A stretch of 64,000 nt of DNA from SHZL01 sp031362985. Its GTDB lineage: Bacteria > Pseudomonadota > Gammaproteobacteria > Xanthomonadales > SZUA-36. Made by a program: the position numbers and the translations under genes. Where the stretch lies: NCBI GenBank assembly GCA_031362985.1, contig JANLTO010000064.1, positions 1 through 64,000 on the forward strand. Direction: 5' to 3'. The notes under the pieces are model-generated. The model saw nothing but the letters and a program-made list of their open reading frames with translations, ran no database searches and was not told the DNA's origin. Positions 1 through 9,784 of this stretch are shown one piece after another. Within the stretch, counting starts at the first letter, position 1, and each line of letters begins with the position of its first letter.

Positions 1-3000
1 ATCTGCCACCGCCGTCGTCACCGGCGGCGTCTCGATTTCGGGCAGACCGCCAGACTTGAGTGCTTTGTTCAGCGCAGGCAGGTCCTGGTCCAGCAGGGTG
101 TTGAACTCGGCGTTGATGTTGGCCAGATCGCTTTCCAGTACGCCGATGCGCTCGACCTGGTAGTCGGTCGGCGCTCCGTCATAGCTCAGGATGGCGCCGT
201 AGAGCGTGTCGGTGAACTCGCGCAGGCGCTCCTCGCCGGTGACGTCGCCGCCCTCGGTGGTGGCGACGATGCGTTTGCGCACGGCATCGACCTTGGCGTC
301 AAACGCGGAGATTTTCTTCTTGAGCGCTTCCTTGCCGGCCGTTGCTGCCCGGTCTGCCAGTTCGCCACGCACTGCCAGGATACGATCCATCAGCGCGCTT
401 TCCTCGCCGAAAAGGCCGTGCACGCGCATGGCGGCATCGTACTGAGCCGTGCGGTCTGCAAGCGCGTAGGTGGCGCGGCGGTCAAGTTCCACGAGAATCT
501 TCGACTCGTATACTTCACTGCCCTTTGTCATGCGCACCGTGTAGGTTCCGGGTAGTACCGGCGGACCCTGTGCTCCTGCAAAGGCAAGTTGTGCGGCTGG
601 AGGCACGCGCGGCGGCTTCTCATGCATGGACCACACCACGCGGTTCAGGCCGCGGCGGGGACTGGCGGGCAACTCGTCGATGACCTTGTCATTCGCATCG
701 AGCACCTCAAGTTTCAGTTTGCCAAACAGGTGGCGCAACTTTTGGTAATAGTTGATCGCCGCACCTTGGGTGGGATTATCGCCCACGAAAACGGCTGCGC
801 CGGTGGACCAGCCGCCCGGGCCGCTGATGCGCTGCTGCGAAGGCCGGCCGGCCACGAAAGCCGCCTCACTCCCCAACACCTCAGGTGTAAGCCCGCGCAA
901 AGGCGTAATGTCATCGACAATCCAGATACCGCGGCCATGGGTGGCGAGAACCAGATCGTTGTCGCGCGGCTGGATGACGATATCGCGCACGGCGACCGCC
1001 GGGAAATCATCCGCTTTGAACTGTGCCCAAGTCTGACCTTGATCGATCGACACCCACAGGCCAAATTCGGTCCCAAGGAAAAGCAAGCCGGATTGTTCGG
1101 TATCTTCCCTGATCACGTGTGCATAACCGCGCACGCCCTTGGCATCCTTAAGGGTGACCAGCGGCTGCCAGGTCTTGCCGTAATCGCGGGTCACGTAAAG
1201 GTAGGGTGTGAAGTCACCGAAGGTGTGTCGATCAAAGGTTGCGTACGCCGTGGCTGCATCAAAACGGCTGGCCTCGACCCAACTGACCCAGGAACCCTTG
1301 GGTAGTGCATCGCGTCCACGCACCAGCGCGGACACCGTATTTGTCCAGGTCTGCCCGCCGTCCCGGGTGAGCTGTAGGTTGCCATCATCGGTGCCCACCC
1401 AGATCGTACCGGCCGCCATGGGCGACTCGCTGATGGAGTAGATCGTGGTGTGCATCTCCGCGGAGGAGTTGTCCACGGTCACGCCGCCGGACTCTTCCTG
1501 TCGTTGTTTCTGCGGGTCGTTGGTGGTGAGGTCGGGGGAGATGCGCTCCCAGGTCTGGCCATGGTCGCGGGTGTGGAACAGGAACTGCGCTCCCATGTAC
1601 AGGGTGCCTTTCTCGTGCGGGGAAAGGTGCAGCGGCGTATTCCAGTTGAAGCGCAACTTCTCGTTCGGGCCGGCCAGCGGCTGGATGGCGCGAACCTGGT
1701 GGGTGTACCGGTTAACGCGCGCCACGAAGCCGCCCTGGGCTTCCGCATACAGGTAATCCGGATCAGCCGGATCGCTGAACATCCAGAAGCCGTCGCCGCC
1801 GTACATGTTCTCCCAGCGACTGTTGGTTATGCCACCCGGATAGGCACTGTCGCCCACCCAGCTCGAATTGTCCTGCAGGCCGCCGTAGACCTTGTACGGA
1901 TCCTGTTCATCCACACTGACGTGGTAGAACTGAGAGATCGGCAGGTTTTCCGCTTTCCACCAGCGGTTGCCACCATCGTAGCTGAGCCATAGCCCGCCAT
2001 CATCACCGCTGAGGACGTTATTCGGGTTCTTCGGGTCTACCCACACATCGTGCACATCGCCGTGCATGCCGTTAAAGCCGCCAACACTGGAGAAGCTGTT
2101 GCCGGCGTCCTCGGAAAGGATGAGAGCGCCATCGCCTTTGTAGATGCGGTCGGGGTTGGTGGGATCCACGGTCATGGCCGCGAAGTAGAACGGCCGCCAC
2201 ACCATCCACTGGCTCTTGTCACGTTCTTGCCAGGTCTTGCCGCCGTCTGAGCTCACAAAAAGCGCGCTGGAAGGCGATTCTACAAAGGCGTAGACGCGGT
2301 TCGAATCACTCGGGGCGATGTTAACCGCGATGCGGCCGTAAGGCTTCTTGGGAAAACCGGAGTTATCCGCCGGCGTAATCTCGGACCAGGTACGCCCGCT
2401 GTCGCGCGATACCATGAGTGCGCTGCCCGACGGCGAGGTGGGACTTGCACCACCCGATCTGAAGATCCAGCCGGTGCGCCGGAAGTCCCACAGTGCTGCG
2501 TACACGACGTCGGGATTCTGCTGGTCGATGCTCAGGCTGGCGCAGCCCGTAGATAGATTCGCGCCTTTGAGCACCTGCTGCCAAGTGGCGCCGCCATCGG
2601 TGGTTTTGTACACGCCGCGTTCCGTGGAGTCGCTCCACAGACGGCCGGTGACACAAGCGTAGACTACGTTGCTGTCGCGCGGGTCTATGCTCACGTCCAC
2701 GATGCGCTCGGAGTCCGGCAGCCCGAGGTTGGTCCAGGAGTCGCCGCCGTCGGTGGATTTGTAGATGCCGTCGCCAACAGACACGCTGTTGCGCGTCCAG
2801 GCTTCGCCGGTTCCTACCCAGACGGTCTCGGGGTTACGCGGGTCTATGGTCACAGCACCGATGGATTGCACCGCCTCATGGTCGAACACGGGTTCAAACG
2901 TTGTGCCGCCATCCTCGGATTTCCACACGCCGCCACTTGCAGCGCCAATGTAGATCATCAGTTTGCCGTTCGGCATGGTTATGGCATCCAGCGACGCGAT

Positions 3001-3144
3001 GCGGCCACTCATCGCGGCCGAGCCGATGTTGCGTACGCCGAGACCGGACAGAGTGCCGGCGTCAATGGCCGGGATGGAAGTGGTGTCAGCCAGGGCTGCG
3101 GAAAAGGGCAGCAGGGCAGCCAGGAGCATAGTTTTGCGCGTCAT
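1..3144 (-). CDS. Secreted BNR/sortilin-type beta-propeller protein (C-terminus off window)
   Basis: The reading frame is open for 1048 codons from ATG 3144 to the left edge, so the 3' end is missing. The start has a GAGGA Shine-Dalgarno and is followed by a signal peptide (MTRKTMLLAALLPFSAALA). The body contains many Asp-box/BNR motifs such as SEDGGTTF, YKSTDGGDSW and YKTTDGG, the signature of VPS10/sortilin-like propellers often named WD40/YVTN/BNR-like or glycosyl hydrolase-like. The last ~150 visible residues are charged and helix-rich, as in full-length members of about 1050-1100 residues, so little is probably missing. It is most likely an exported protein; no enzymatic activity can be assigned. 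It lies 9 nt downstream of the LolA-like gene and is probably co-transcribed with it. Confidence 0.85.
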   Translation of the reverse strand, partial: MTRKTMLLAALLPFSAALADTTSIPAIDAGTLSGLGVRNIGSAAMSGRIASLDAITMPNGKLMIYIGAASGGVWKSEDGGTTFEPVFDHEAVQSIGAVTIDPRNPETVWVGTGEAWTRNSVSVGDGIYKSTDGGDSWTNLGLPDSERIVDVSIDPRDSNVVYACVTGRLWSDSTERGVYKTTDGGATWQQVLKGANLSTGCASLSIDQQNPDVVYAALWDFRRTGWIFRSGGASPTSPSGSALMVSRDSGRTWSEITPADNSGFPKKPYGRIAVNIAPSDSNRVYAFVESPSSALFVSSDGGKTWQERDKSQWMVWRPFYFAAMTVDPTNPDRIYKGDGALILSEDAGNSFSSVGGFNGMHGDVHDVWVDPKNPNNVLSGDDGGLWLSYDGGNRWWKAENLPISQFYHVSVDEQDPYKVYGGLQDNSSWVGDSAYPGGITNSRWENMYGGDGFWMFSDPADPDYLYAEAQGGFVARVNRYTHQVRAIQPLAGPNEKLRFNWNTPLHLSPHEKGTLYMGAQFLFHTRDHGQTWERISPDLTTNDPQKQRQEESGGVTVDNSSAEMHTTIYSISESPMAAGTIWVGTDDGNLQLTRDGGQTWTNTVSALVRGRDALPKGSWVSWVEASRFDAATAYATFDRHTFGDFTPYLYVTRDYGKTWQPLVTLKDAKGVRGYAHVIREDTEQSGLLFLGTEFGLWVSIDQGQTWAQFKADDFPAVAVRDIVIQPRDNDLVLATHGRGIWIVDDITPLRGLTPEVLGSEAAFVAGRPSQQRISGPGGWSTGAAVFVGDNPTQGAAINYYQKLRHLFGKLKLEVLDANDKVIDELPASPRRGLNRVVWSMHEKPPRVPPAAQLAFAGAQGPPVLPGTYTVRMTKGSEVYESKILVELDRRATYALADRTAQYDAAMRVHGLFGEESALMDRILAVRGELADRAATAGKEALKKKISAFDAKVDAVRKRIVATTEGGDVTGEERLREFTDTLYGAILSYDGAPTDYQVERIGVLESDLANINAEFNTLLDQDLPALNKALKSGGLPEIETPPVTTAVAD

Positions 3145-3153
3145 GACGTGTCC

Positions 3154-3921
3154 TCAGTTCTTGGCGGGGGCGGGGAAGGAGAAGTAAGCTGCGTCCAGCG
3201 GGACGTTCACTTCGACGGTGTCGTAGAGGATCTTGGCGGGGTCACGGTCTCCCTTGCGCCTGCTCGTGACCGAGGTCGCCCAGTTCACACCGGAGACCTT
3301 TTCGTACTCGCCAAGGTCAGTAATCACGATCTCCTTTACGCCGCGCACGCTGCGCTGGCTTTCGATGCGAATCTCGAGGAAGTAATCCGGGTCAAGATAT
3401 ATGTACTGCACGTCACCATTTTTCTGCGTGAGTTTGAGTTTGTGCGCGGTGGTGCCATCGATGTCCTCGGTACCGGCATACTCAAGCGTCAGGCCGCGAG
3501 CCTGGTAGTCCTCAAGCTGGCCGCCGATCTGGGCGTCCTCGATAAGACCCTTGAGGTCATCGGGCGAGGTGCGTTCAGGGTCTTTGCGGCCCTGGAAGGG
3601 GTCGATCTTCCAGCCGTCCTTGCCATCGTAGGACTCGATTTGGGTAAGCCCCTGCAGCATCAATTCATTGCGGATCGAGTCCGGCCGTTGTCGCGTCTCG
3701 GTGATGTTGAGCGTGAGTTGCCCGCCGTTGACGATGAGCTGGCCACTGCGGCGTACGTTTTGAACCGCGGCCAGCGCGGCCGCGCCGCCTTTGGCTTCAA
3801 TGTTTTTTGCGGCGAGTTCCTCAGCCGTGAATACGTCGCCCGCGAGTGCATCGGCACTGGCCGCAAGGACCAGCAGCACGGCGCATAGAGCAAGCTTTGG
3901 GGCAAATTTGGATAGTGTCAT
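3154..3921 (-). CDS. LolA-like periplasmic protein
   Basis: This 255-aa protein has a clear signal peptide (KLALCAVLLVLAASADALA). It continues with a pattern typical of the outer-membrane lipoprotein-sorting (LolA/LolB) fold: an early 'AKNIEAKGGAAALAAVQNVR' helix, then paired beta strands including SYDGKDGWKIDPFQG and YLDPDYFLEIRIES. It is longer than classical LolA and belongs with uncharacterised relatives that bind lipids or hydrophobic ligands in the periplasm. It is first in a two-gene unit with the BNR-propeller gene (9-nt gap), so the two may act together at the cell envelope. The function is inferred from fold pattern only. Confidence 0.75.
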   Translation of the reverse strand: MTLSKFAPKLALCAVLLVLAASADALAGDVFTAEELAAKNIEAKGGAAALAAVQNVRRSGQLIVNGGQLTLNITETRQRPDSIRNELMLQGLTQIESYDGKDGWKIDPFQGRKDPERTSPDDLKGLIEDAQIGGQLEDYQARGLTLEYAGTEDIDGTTAHKLKLTQKNGDVQYIYLDPDYFLEIRIESQRSVRGVKEIVITDLGEYEKVSGVNWATSVTSRRKGDRDPAKILYDTVEVNVPLDAAYFSFPAPAKN

Positions 3922-4162
3922 AGGGATCCCCGATGAGTTTTGATGTAATGCGGGCGGTGAGAAACTTCCTGGCTACCGTGGGCCGCGACAGGTACTTTTG
4001 GTGATTGCGAAGGATAAGTGCACTGCTCCCGAAAATCCACCGGTATTGGGCACAATGCCCGACTTGCACCCTGTATCGCCAGCACGGGCGCCTCACCCGG
4101 GTCTCATAGTTTGCTAGGATATGGGTGTTCGGCACCCGTTCCATCATTCCCGGGACTACTCC

Positions 4163-5590
4163 ATGACCAAAGCCTGGCCCCTCGACCTGTCGGAAGACGA
4201 AATACGCGCCATGGTGGATGCCAGCATGGATCGCATAGGGACTTTCATTTCCACGCTTCCTGAACAGGCGCTAGACCGGTCCGCGGAAGCTGACCCACAG
4301 TACATTCGCTCTCTGAAAGAACCGATGCCAGAGCTGGGGGGTAATTTTGAGCAACTGCTGGATACGATATTCCTGGACCTGGCGCCATTGAGTCTGAATC
4401 CGGCCTCTCCGGGATTCATGGGCTATGTGCCGGGTGGCGGGATTTTTCCTGCGGCCCTGGCAGACCTCATCAGCAATACCCTGAACCGCTATACCGGTGT
4501 CGCCGGCGTGGCGCCGGCACTCAATCAACTGGAAGCCAATGTGGTGCGCTGGTTGTGCCAGATCATGGGCTACCCCGACCAGGCGCGGGGATTCCTCACC
4601 AGTGGAGGCTCACTGGCCAACTGGAGTGGTTTGGTCACCGCCCGCCAAGCCATGCTGGGCGAAGATTTCCTGCGCGGCGTGATCTACACCTCGGACCAAA
4701 CGCACCACTGTGTCGCAAAAGCGGCACGGCTGGCGGGTTTCCCGGCAGCAAATGTCAGGGTACTGCCAGCCGATGAGAACTATCGCCTGGATCCCGCGCG
4801 GGTAAGGGACGCGGCGCGAACCGACCGTGCCAAAGGCCTGCAGCCGGCCATTCTTGTGGCCAGTGCCGGCACCACCAACAGCGGCGCCGTCGACCCCTTG
4901 CCGGAGCTTGCTGCATTGGCCCGGGAGGAAAACCTGTGGCTGCACGTGGATGCGGCCTACGGCGGTTTCTTTCGGCTGACCGAACGCGGTAAACACATCC
5001 TCGCAGGTATTGAGCTGGCCGATTCCCTGGTGCTGGACCCGCACAAAACCCTGTTCCTGCCGTATGGCACGGGCGCGCTACTGGTGCGCGACGGCGACAT
5101 GCTCAAGGCAGTGCACTCCTCCAGCGCGGACTACATGCCCGCCATGCAGGAAGATGAAGAGCTGATGGATTTTTGCCAACTGTCGCCCGAACTCACCCGA
5201 CCCTTTCGTGGCTTGCGCATATGGTTACCCTTCAAGCTGCACGGGGTAGGTGCATTTCGCGACGCTCTCAATGAAAAACTCGATTTGGCGCGCTGGATCG
5301 AAGCACAGATCCGTAACATTCCGCAGCTGGAACTGCTTGCTCCCGCCACCTTGTCCATTCTCGCCTTTGCCGTGAGGGATGAAGGCCAGTCGCTGGCCGA
5401 GCGCAACAACGCAACCCGCGCGCTGATGAAACGCATCAATGACAAGCAGCGGGTCAATCTTACCGGCACGCTGCTGCGGGATGTGTATGTCATTCGCATC
5501 GCCATCAGCGCCTACCGCTTGCACCAGGAACGCATGAACATGCTGCTGGAAGATATAAAGGAAGCACTGGCAGTTAGGGAGTCAGAGTAA
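4163..5590 (+). CDS. PLP-dependent amino acid decarboxylase (group II, DDC/aromatic type)
   Basis: A cytosolic 475-aa enzyme of the pyridoxal-dependent decarboxylase family (aromatic-L-amino-acid, glutamate and related decarboxylases). Visible hallmarks are the substrate-binding GFMGYVPGGGIFPAALADL segment, the TSGGSLANWSGL cofactor-phosphate motif, HVDAAYGGF with the PLP-pairing aspartate, and DPHKTLFLPYGTG with the Schiff-base lysine. Length fits the family. An upstream in-frame ATG at 4121 would add 14 residues that look untranslated; the chosen ATG (MTKAWPLDLSED) matches the normal N-terminus. The gene stands alone, divergent from the LolA/BNR pair. Which amino acid it decarboxylates cannot be told. 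Confidence 0.88.
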   Translation: MTKAWPLDLSEDEIRAMVDASMDRIGTFISTLPEQALDRSAEADPQYIRSLKEPMPELGGNFEQLLDTIFLDLAPLSLNPASPGFMGYVPGGGIFPAALADLISNTLNRYTGVAGVAPALNQLEANVVRWLCQIMGYPDQARGFLTSGGSLANWSGLVTARQAMLGEDFLRGVIYTSDQTHHCVAKAARLAGFPAANVRVLPADENYRLDPARVRDAARTDRAKGLQPAILVASAGTTNSGAVDPLPELAALAREENLWLHVDAAYGGFFRLTERGKHILAGIELADSLVLDPHKTLFLPYGTGALLVRDGDMLKAVHSSSADYMPAMQEDEELMDFCQLSPELTRPFRGLRIWLPFKLHGVGAFRDALNEKLDLARWIEAQIRNIPQLELLAPATLSILAFAVRDEGQSLAERNNATRALMKRINDKQRVNLTGTLLRDVYVIRIAISAYRLHQERMNMLLEDIKEALAVRESE

Positions 5591-5865
5591 AGCGCCGGAA
5601 TAAACCCGTCGGCAACCACGCTCCTGTGGCTACCAGGCGGGCCCAGCCAGAAGTTACCTGGCAGGGCGTGACCAGGCAGGCGTGCAGCAGGTCATGCTAG
5701 TGGTCCTTCCACCGGAGCGCTTCAGCCCAAAGTCGACGACCAGCGGCTCATGTCCGAGGTCTCGAACCCATCTCCGCCGATCTCTCCGGCTCCGATCCCG
5801 AGCCCACTCAGGTCGAGATCCCCAAGCCCCTTGCCAGCATCGGGGTGGCGAAGCGCCGCATCAAC

Positions 5866-6186
5866 CTAATACTGGGATTCAGGCAAATGGACGATCAGAC
5901 CGTCCAGGCTCTCGGTAACCGGAATCTGGCAACTCAAACGGCTGTTCGGCCGGGGCTCACTGGTGCAATTGATCATTTCGCGTTCTATGTCACCCGGCGG
6001 ACCCACCTCGTTTACCCAGTCCTGGTCCACATAGCAGTGGCATGTCGCGCAGCTCATAGCGCCCCCGCATTCGGCAACGATGCCCTCTATGAGGTTGTCG
6101 ACAGCACCCCGCATGACAGTGGAGCCATTCTCGACTTGCAATGTGTGACGAGTACCATCGTGTTGGATGTAAGTGATGTAAGCCAA
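5866..6186 (-). CDS. 2Fe-2S ferredoxin, adrenodoxin/putidaredoxin type
   Basis: This 106-aa protein has the vertebrate-type ferredoxin cluster motif: Cys40-x5-Cys46-x2-Cys49 and Cys86. The C-terminal LSCQIPVTESLDGLIVHLP is typical of ferredoxins that serve P450s and oxygenases. It is the last gene of the leftward catabolic operon, 17 nt behind the FAD oxidoreductase. It could pass electrons to the Rieske oxygenase in the same island, or receive them from the FAD enzyme. A paralogue of identical length and cysteine spacing is at 35877-36197. Confidence 0.93.
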   Translation of the reverse strand: MAYITYIQHDGTRHTLQVENGSTVMRGAVDNLIEGIVAECGGAMSCATCHCYVDQDWVNEVGPPGDIEREMINCTSEPRPNSRLSCQIPVTESLDGLIVHLPESQY

Positions 6187-6203
6187 TGTTCTGGTCTCCC
6201 GGT

Positions 6204-8183
6204 CTATGCTGGGGTCTGGATCCCCAACAGCTGCCGAGCTGCTCGCTGGCCCTCACGAACAGCACCCTCCCACACCTGCACGCCTGCGAGTTCGGAATGA
6301 GCGAAGGCGATGCGCCCATGTTTTCGTCGAATCACTTCTGAAGGCGCAGGCTGGCCATCCTTGCCGAAGTAAAATCCTGGGGGAGTGATCACATAGGCGT
6401 GCCCCTGGCGATTGACTGTGATGCCCGCGATATCGCGATCTGCATCGAAACCACCTGCGGCAAACATTTTGGTGAACTGGTCCCGTATTCTTTTTTCCAC
6501 TTCGGCATAGCTCATAGCGAACATTCTCATTCGCGCGGCTACGGCCTGTTGCGCGACAGGCAAACCCGGGGTGCAGAACGAGTTGTACAAAGTCAGGACT
6601 GTAGGCTTGTCGGGATCCAGCGGCATCGGCTCCTTGCCATCGAGGATCATCTGCCGACGGAGCGAGGTGAACCAGCCGAAATCATCATCGAACCAGCGAA
6701 TGGAGCCGATGCCGAGCTTGTCCATGAACTTCCAGTTACGAATCGCCACGTTCACGATCATCATCGGAGCATGCATGAACTGGTCCATGGCCTCTTTGTG
6801 TCCCGCGGGCAGGTCAGCAACAATTCGCTTGTTGACATGTTGTTGCGCGGCCATGACGACATTGTTTGCGGTGACGAGCCGGAGTTCGCCATCGCTCAGG
6901 TAAGTCACGTCCACCCCGGTTGCCTCCTCGGGCGTACCTTGGTGCGTAACATGCACTGCCAGTGAGCCAACACGGATACGTACCGGACTCCCATCCCGGT
7001 CCAGCAGCGTCTGTTCGACGGGATTGGAAAGCACATCGTTGATGGAGTTGATAACTCCAAAAATACCGGGAATGAGGTTGAGCACGATATGCCGCAAGAT
7101 CCCGGTATTGCCACCCGGAAAGCAGGCAATCCAGAGCCTGTCTGTGAGGTCACCCAAGCCAAACTGGCGCCCGTATTGCATGACTCCTGGCTGGAGAAAG
7201 TTATAGGCCTGGTACGCTGAGATCACGTCGGTGCCCAGGCCACACCCCATGGCGGCAGCGAACGGGTTGAGGTATGCGTCCACCACAGGATTGTCGATAC
7301 CCATCTCCTGCTTCATGAACTCCTTGTACGTGATGGAGTCGAGCCAGCGAGCCCAGTCCTCACGTTCGGGTGGCTGCCGATATACCTCCATCCACAGCAG
7401 ATCCAGCTTGGTCTGCTCATCCAGCGGGACATCGGCGAAGCGATTGGACCAGGGATTCCTCGCGATATCATGGCCATTGAAGAACCACCCCAGGTCGCTG
7501 CTCTCCCAGGTCATGTGCATGGGCGAGTACGCATCCATGGGGATTTTCACCGTTGAATTCCTGACCTCCTGCCATACGAAGGAACGTGGAAGCTTGAGCT
7601 CATCCCATATTTCATGGCTGATCCCGATTTTGCTCGACTCTTCCAGCGGCCAAACAGTGCCGGTTGAACCTTGGGGCCCCCAGAGCGTGTAACCATCCAC
7701 CTCGAATTCGTTCTGCCGGGCTTCCCCACCGAACATCTGGTGATTTTCCAGGATCAGAATGCGCGCATCGGGTTTTTCCCGGAGGAAGGTATAAGCCGCG
7801 GCACAGCCCGAAAAACCGGAGCCGACGACCACCAGATCGTAATGCTCACCGGTGCGCGTCACGCGGGTATCACGATCCTGCATGCCACCATTGCGCACAA
7901 AAGCATGACCGGCATTGACTTCCCGCCACGTGTCGCCGTTTGCTACGGCATAGTCACCCACGCCGCCGGGTCCGGACCAGGATTCCTCGAGCCCGGTCAG
8001 GGGGATTGGCACGGTATGGCCGAGCTTTAGCTGCGAGGCTTGAGAAACATCACCCTGGGCCAACAGGCCGGGTGCCCGGGCGCCCAACAAGGCAACCCCG
8101 CTGCCAATCAGGCTGCCACCTATAAAATCGCGCCGAGTCATCTCTGAACGTTTACCGGGCTTTTTTTCCTCTGGCTTGCGCAT
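6204..8183 (-). CDS. Tat-exported FAD-dependent oxidoreductase (spermidine dehydrogenase-like)
   Basis: The protein is about 659 aa. A twin-arginine signal (MTRRDFIGGSLIGSG...) lies near the N-terminus, so folded export to the periplasm is expected. A Rossmann FAD motif (VVVGSGFSGCAAAYTF) and the following LILENHQMFGGEARQ place it in the NAD(P)/FAD amine-oxidase-like group that includes spermidine dehydrogenase SpdH. The ATG at 8183 is preferred, with AGAGGTG upstream; a GTG at 8195 and an ATG at 8141 are alternatives. It sits between an aldehyde dehydrogenase and a ferredoxin in the operon. Oxidation of an amine or alcohol to an aldehyde would suit that order, but this is inference; the substrate is unknown. 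Confidence 0.8.
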   Translation of the reverse strand: MRKPEEKKPGKRSEMTRRDFIGGSLIGSGVALLGARAPGLLAQGDVSQASQLKLGHTVPIPLTGLEESWSGPGGVGDYAVANGDTWREVNAGHAFVRNGGMQDRDTRVTRTGEHYDLVVVGSGFSGCAAAYTFLREKPDARILILENHQMFGGEARQNEFEVDGYTLWGPQGSTGTVWPLEESSKIGISHEIWDELKLPRSFVWQEVRNSTVKIPMDAYSPMHMTWESSDLGWFFNGHDIARNPWSNRFADVPLDEQTKLDLLWMEVYRQPPEREDWARWLDSITYKEFMKQEMGIDNPVVDAYLNPFAAAMGCGLGTDVISAYQAYNFLQPGVMQYGRQFGLGDLTDRLWIACFPGGNTGILRHIVLNLIPGIFGVINSINDVLSNPVEQTLLDRDGSPVRIRVGSLAVHVTHQGTPEEATGVDVTYLSDGELRLVTANNVVMAAQQHVNKRIVADLPAGHKEAMDQFMHAPMMIVNVAIRNWKFMDKLGIGSIRWFDDDFGWFTSLRRQMILDGKEPMPLDPDKPTVLTLYNSFCTPGLPVAQQAVAARMRMFAMSYAEVEKRIRDQFTKMFAAGGFDADRDIAGITVNRQGHAYVITPPGFYFGKDGQPAPSEVIRRKHGRIAFAHSELAGVQVWEGAVREGQRAARQLLGIQTPA

Positions 8184-8237
8184 ATATCTCGTCACCTCTG
8201 GGCTGTTGCAATCTCAACCGTCATAGTTAAGGACGTA

Positions 8238-9725
8238 TCACAAACGATGCTTGGGCCAGCCATCAAGTAGTACCGTTTTGGATTCGAGATACGGATGTAG
8301 GCCTTCGATGCCACCTTCACGACCAATGCCAGACTCCTTGAATCCTCCGAACCCCATGGAAAAATCAACCCGTAAATTATTGTGCCCAACCGTGCCGGTG
8401 CGAAGGCGCCTGGCTATCGAATAGGCCCGATTGACATCGTGGGTAAAGACCGATCCATTCAGCCCGTAGACGCTGTCATTGGCGATATCGACGGCATCGT
8501 CTTCGTCCTGGGCCGGAATGACCGTCAGCACAGGCCCGAAAATTTCCTCTTGCGCCAGCACTGATCGGTTGTCGACGTTGCCAAAAACGGTTGGTTCAAC
8601 ATAGAAACCGCGCTTGAGGTGCATGGGTCTGCCGCCGCCCGCTGCCAATTTAAAGCCCTGGTCTCTGCCGATCTGGATATATTTTTCGACCCGAGCCCGA
8701 TGGCGCGAGGTTGCCAGTGGTCCCATCTGGGTTTCCGGATCAAAGGGGTCACCCACTTTTGTAGCAGCAAGAGACGAGGCCAAGGCTTCAAGCATCTGAT
8801 CATGTTTATCCTTCGGAACGATAATGCGCGTCAGGGCTGCACACATCTGTCCCGACATGGCACACGTGTTCGCGGCAATGACCCGCGCTGCAAGCTCGAC
8901 GTCATAGTCGTCCAGCACAACAGCGGCCGACTTACCGCCGAGTTCAAGAGTGAAGCGCCCTATTCGGGCTCCCAGGATCGAGGCGATTCGCTTCCCTGCC
9001 GCAGACGAGCCGGTAAAGGCGATCTTGTCGACATCAGGATGACGCACCAGAGCTTCAGACACTTCGCGGTCTGCCGTAATCACGTTCACCACCCCAGGCG
9101 GGAGTCCCGCTGCCTCCGCGACTTCGGCCATCAGGAGCGCATGGCCGGGCGCTTCGGGTGATGCCTTGATGACCATGGTGCATCCGGCAAGCAAGGCAGG
9201 GGCAATCTTGTAACTCATCAACAGGATCGGCCCGTTCCAGGGAATGATCGCCCCAACGACACCAACCGGTTCGCGCACCAGCAACCCCAATTTGGCTCCG
9301 GAATAAGTTTGGTGCTGCTCCTCGAATGAAAAACTTTCCGCCATCCCGGCATAGGACTCGAACACGCTGCCGATGGAGCCGGCGAAGAAGCTCGCCAGTG
9401 GATGTGTTATCCCCATTTCATTCGGCCAGATCGTGCTGATGTCACCGGCTCGCGCAGTCAGGACCTCTGCCATGGCCCTCAGATAGCCAGCTCGCTCGTG
9501 ATGTGACATGCGCGGCCAAGGTCCGTGATCGAAGGCCTCCCGGGCCGCGGCGACGGCTCGATTAACGTCTTCGAGCTGCGCTTCGGCTACCTCCATGTAG
9601 GTTTCCTCCGTAGCCGGAGTAATGACTACTATCCTTTTATCCGATGTGGGCGCGACCCACGCGCCGTTCATGAAGAACTGATCCGGATGCTTCAGTGGGA
9701 CTCTCGTGCTATCTGTATCTGTCAT
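8238..9725 (-). CDS. NAD(P)-dependent aldehyde dehydrogenase
   Basis: A 495-aa member of the ALDH superfamily, oxidising an aldehyde to the acid in the cytoplasm. The IIPWNGP motif with the catalytic asparagine, FTGSSAAG nucleotide loop, general-base Glu261 in LELGGKSA and nucleophile Cys295 in SGQMCAALTR are all present. The C-terminal MGFGGFKESGIGREGG also fits. ATG 9725 follows AGAAGG; a GTG at 9746 is less likely. It is flanked in the same operon by a quinohaemoprotein alcohol dehydrogenase and an FAD oxidoreductase, either of which could supply its aldehyde. Confidence 0.92.
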   Translation of the reverse strand: MTDTDSTRVPLKHPDQFFMNGAWVAPTSDKRIVVITPATEETYMEVAEAQLEDVNRAVAAAREAFDHGPWPRMSHHERAGYLRAMAEVLTARAGDISTIWPNEMGITHPLASFFAGSIGSVFESYAGMAESFSFEEQHQTYSGAKLGLLVREPVGVVGAIIPWNGPILLMSYKIAPALLAGCTMVIKASPEAPGHALLMAEVAEAAGLPPGVVNVITADREVSEALVRHPDVDKIAFTGSSAAGKRIASILGARIGRFTLELGGKSAAVVLDDYDVELAARVIAANTCAMSGQMCAALTRIIVPKDKHDQMLEALASSLAATKVGDPFDPETQMGPLATSRHRARVEKYIQIGRDQGFKLAAGGGRPMHLKRGFYVEPTVFGNVDNRSVLAQEEIFGPVLTVIPAQDEDDAVDIANDSVYGLNGSVFTHDVNRAYSIARRLRTGTVGHNNLRVDFSMGFGGFKESGIGREGGIEGLHPYLESKTVLLDGWPKHRL

Positions 9726-9784
9726 TGGAATAGCCTTCTGGCGCACACGATGTGGAATCCACGGCGATGTGGAATCAAACTGTT

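Noticed and set aside
2866..3888. 340-codon plus-strand open frame opposite the BNR/LolA genes
   Set aside because: Its translation has no recognisable domain, while both minus-strand frames have signal peptides and family motifs. It is an antisense shadow caused by high GC.
5591..5865. 275-nt gap after the decarboxylase, scanned for a transposase or integrase fragment
   Set aside because: Proline/serine/arginine-rich translations in all frames match nothing recognised; no terminal repeats or stem with T-run were seen.
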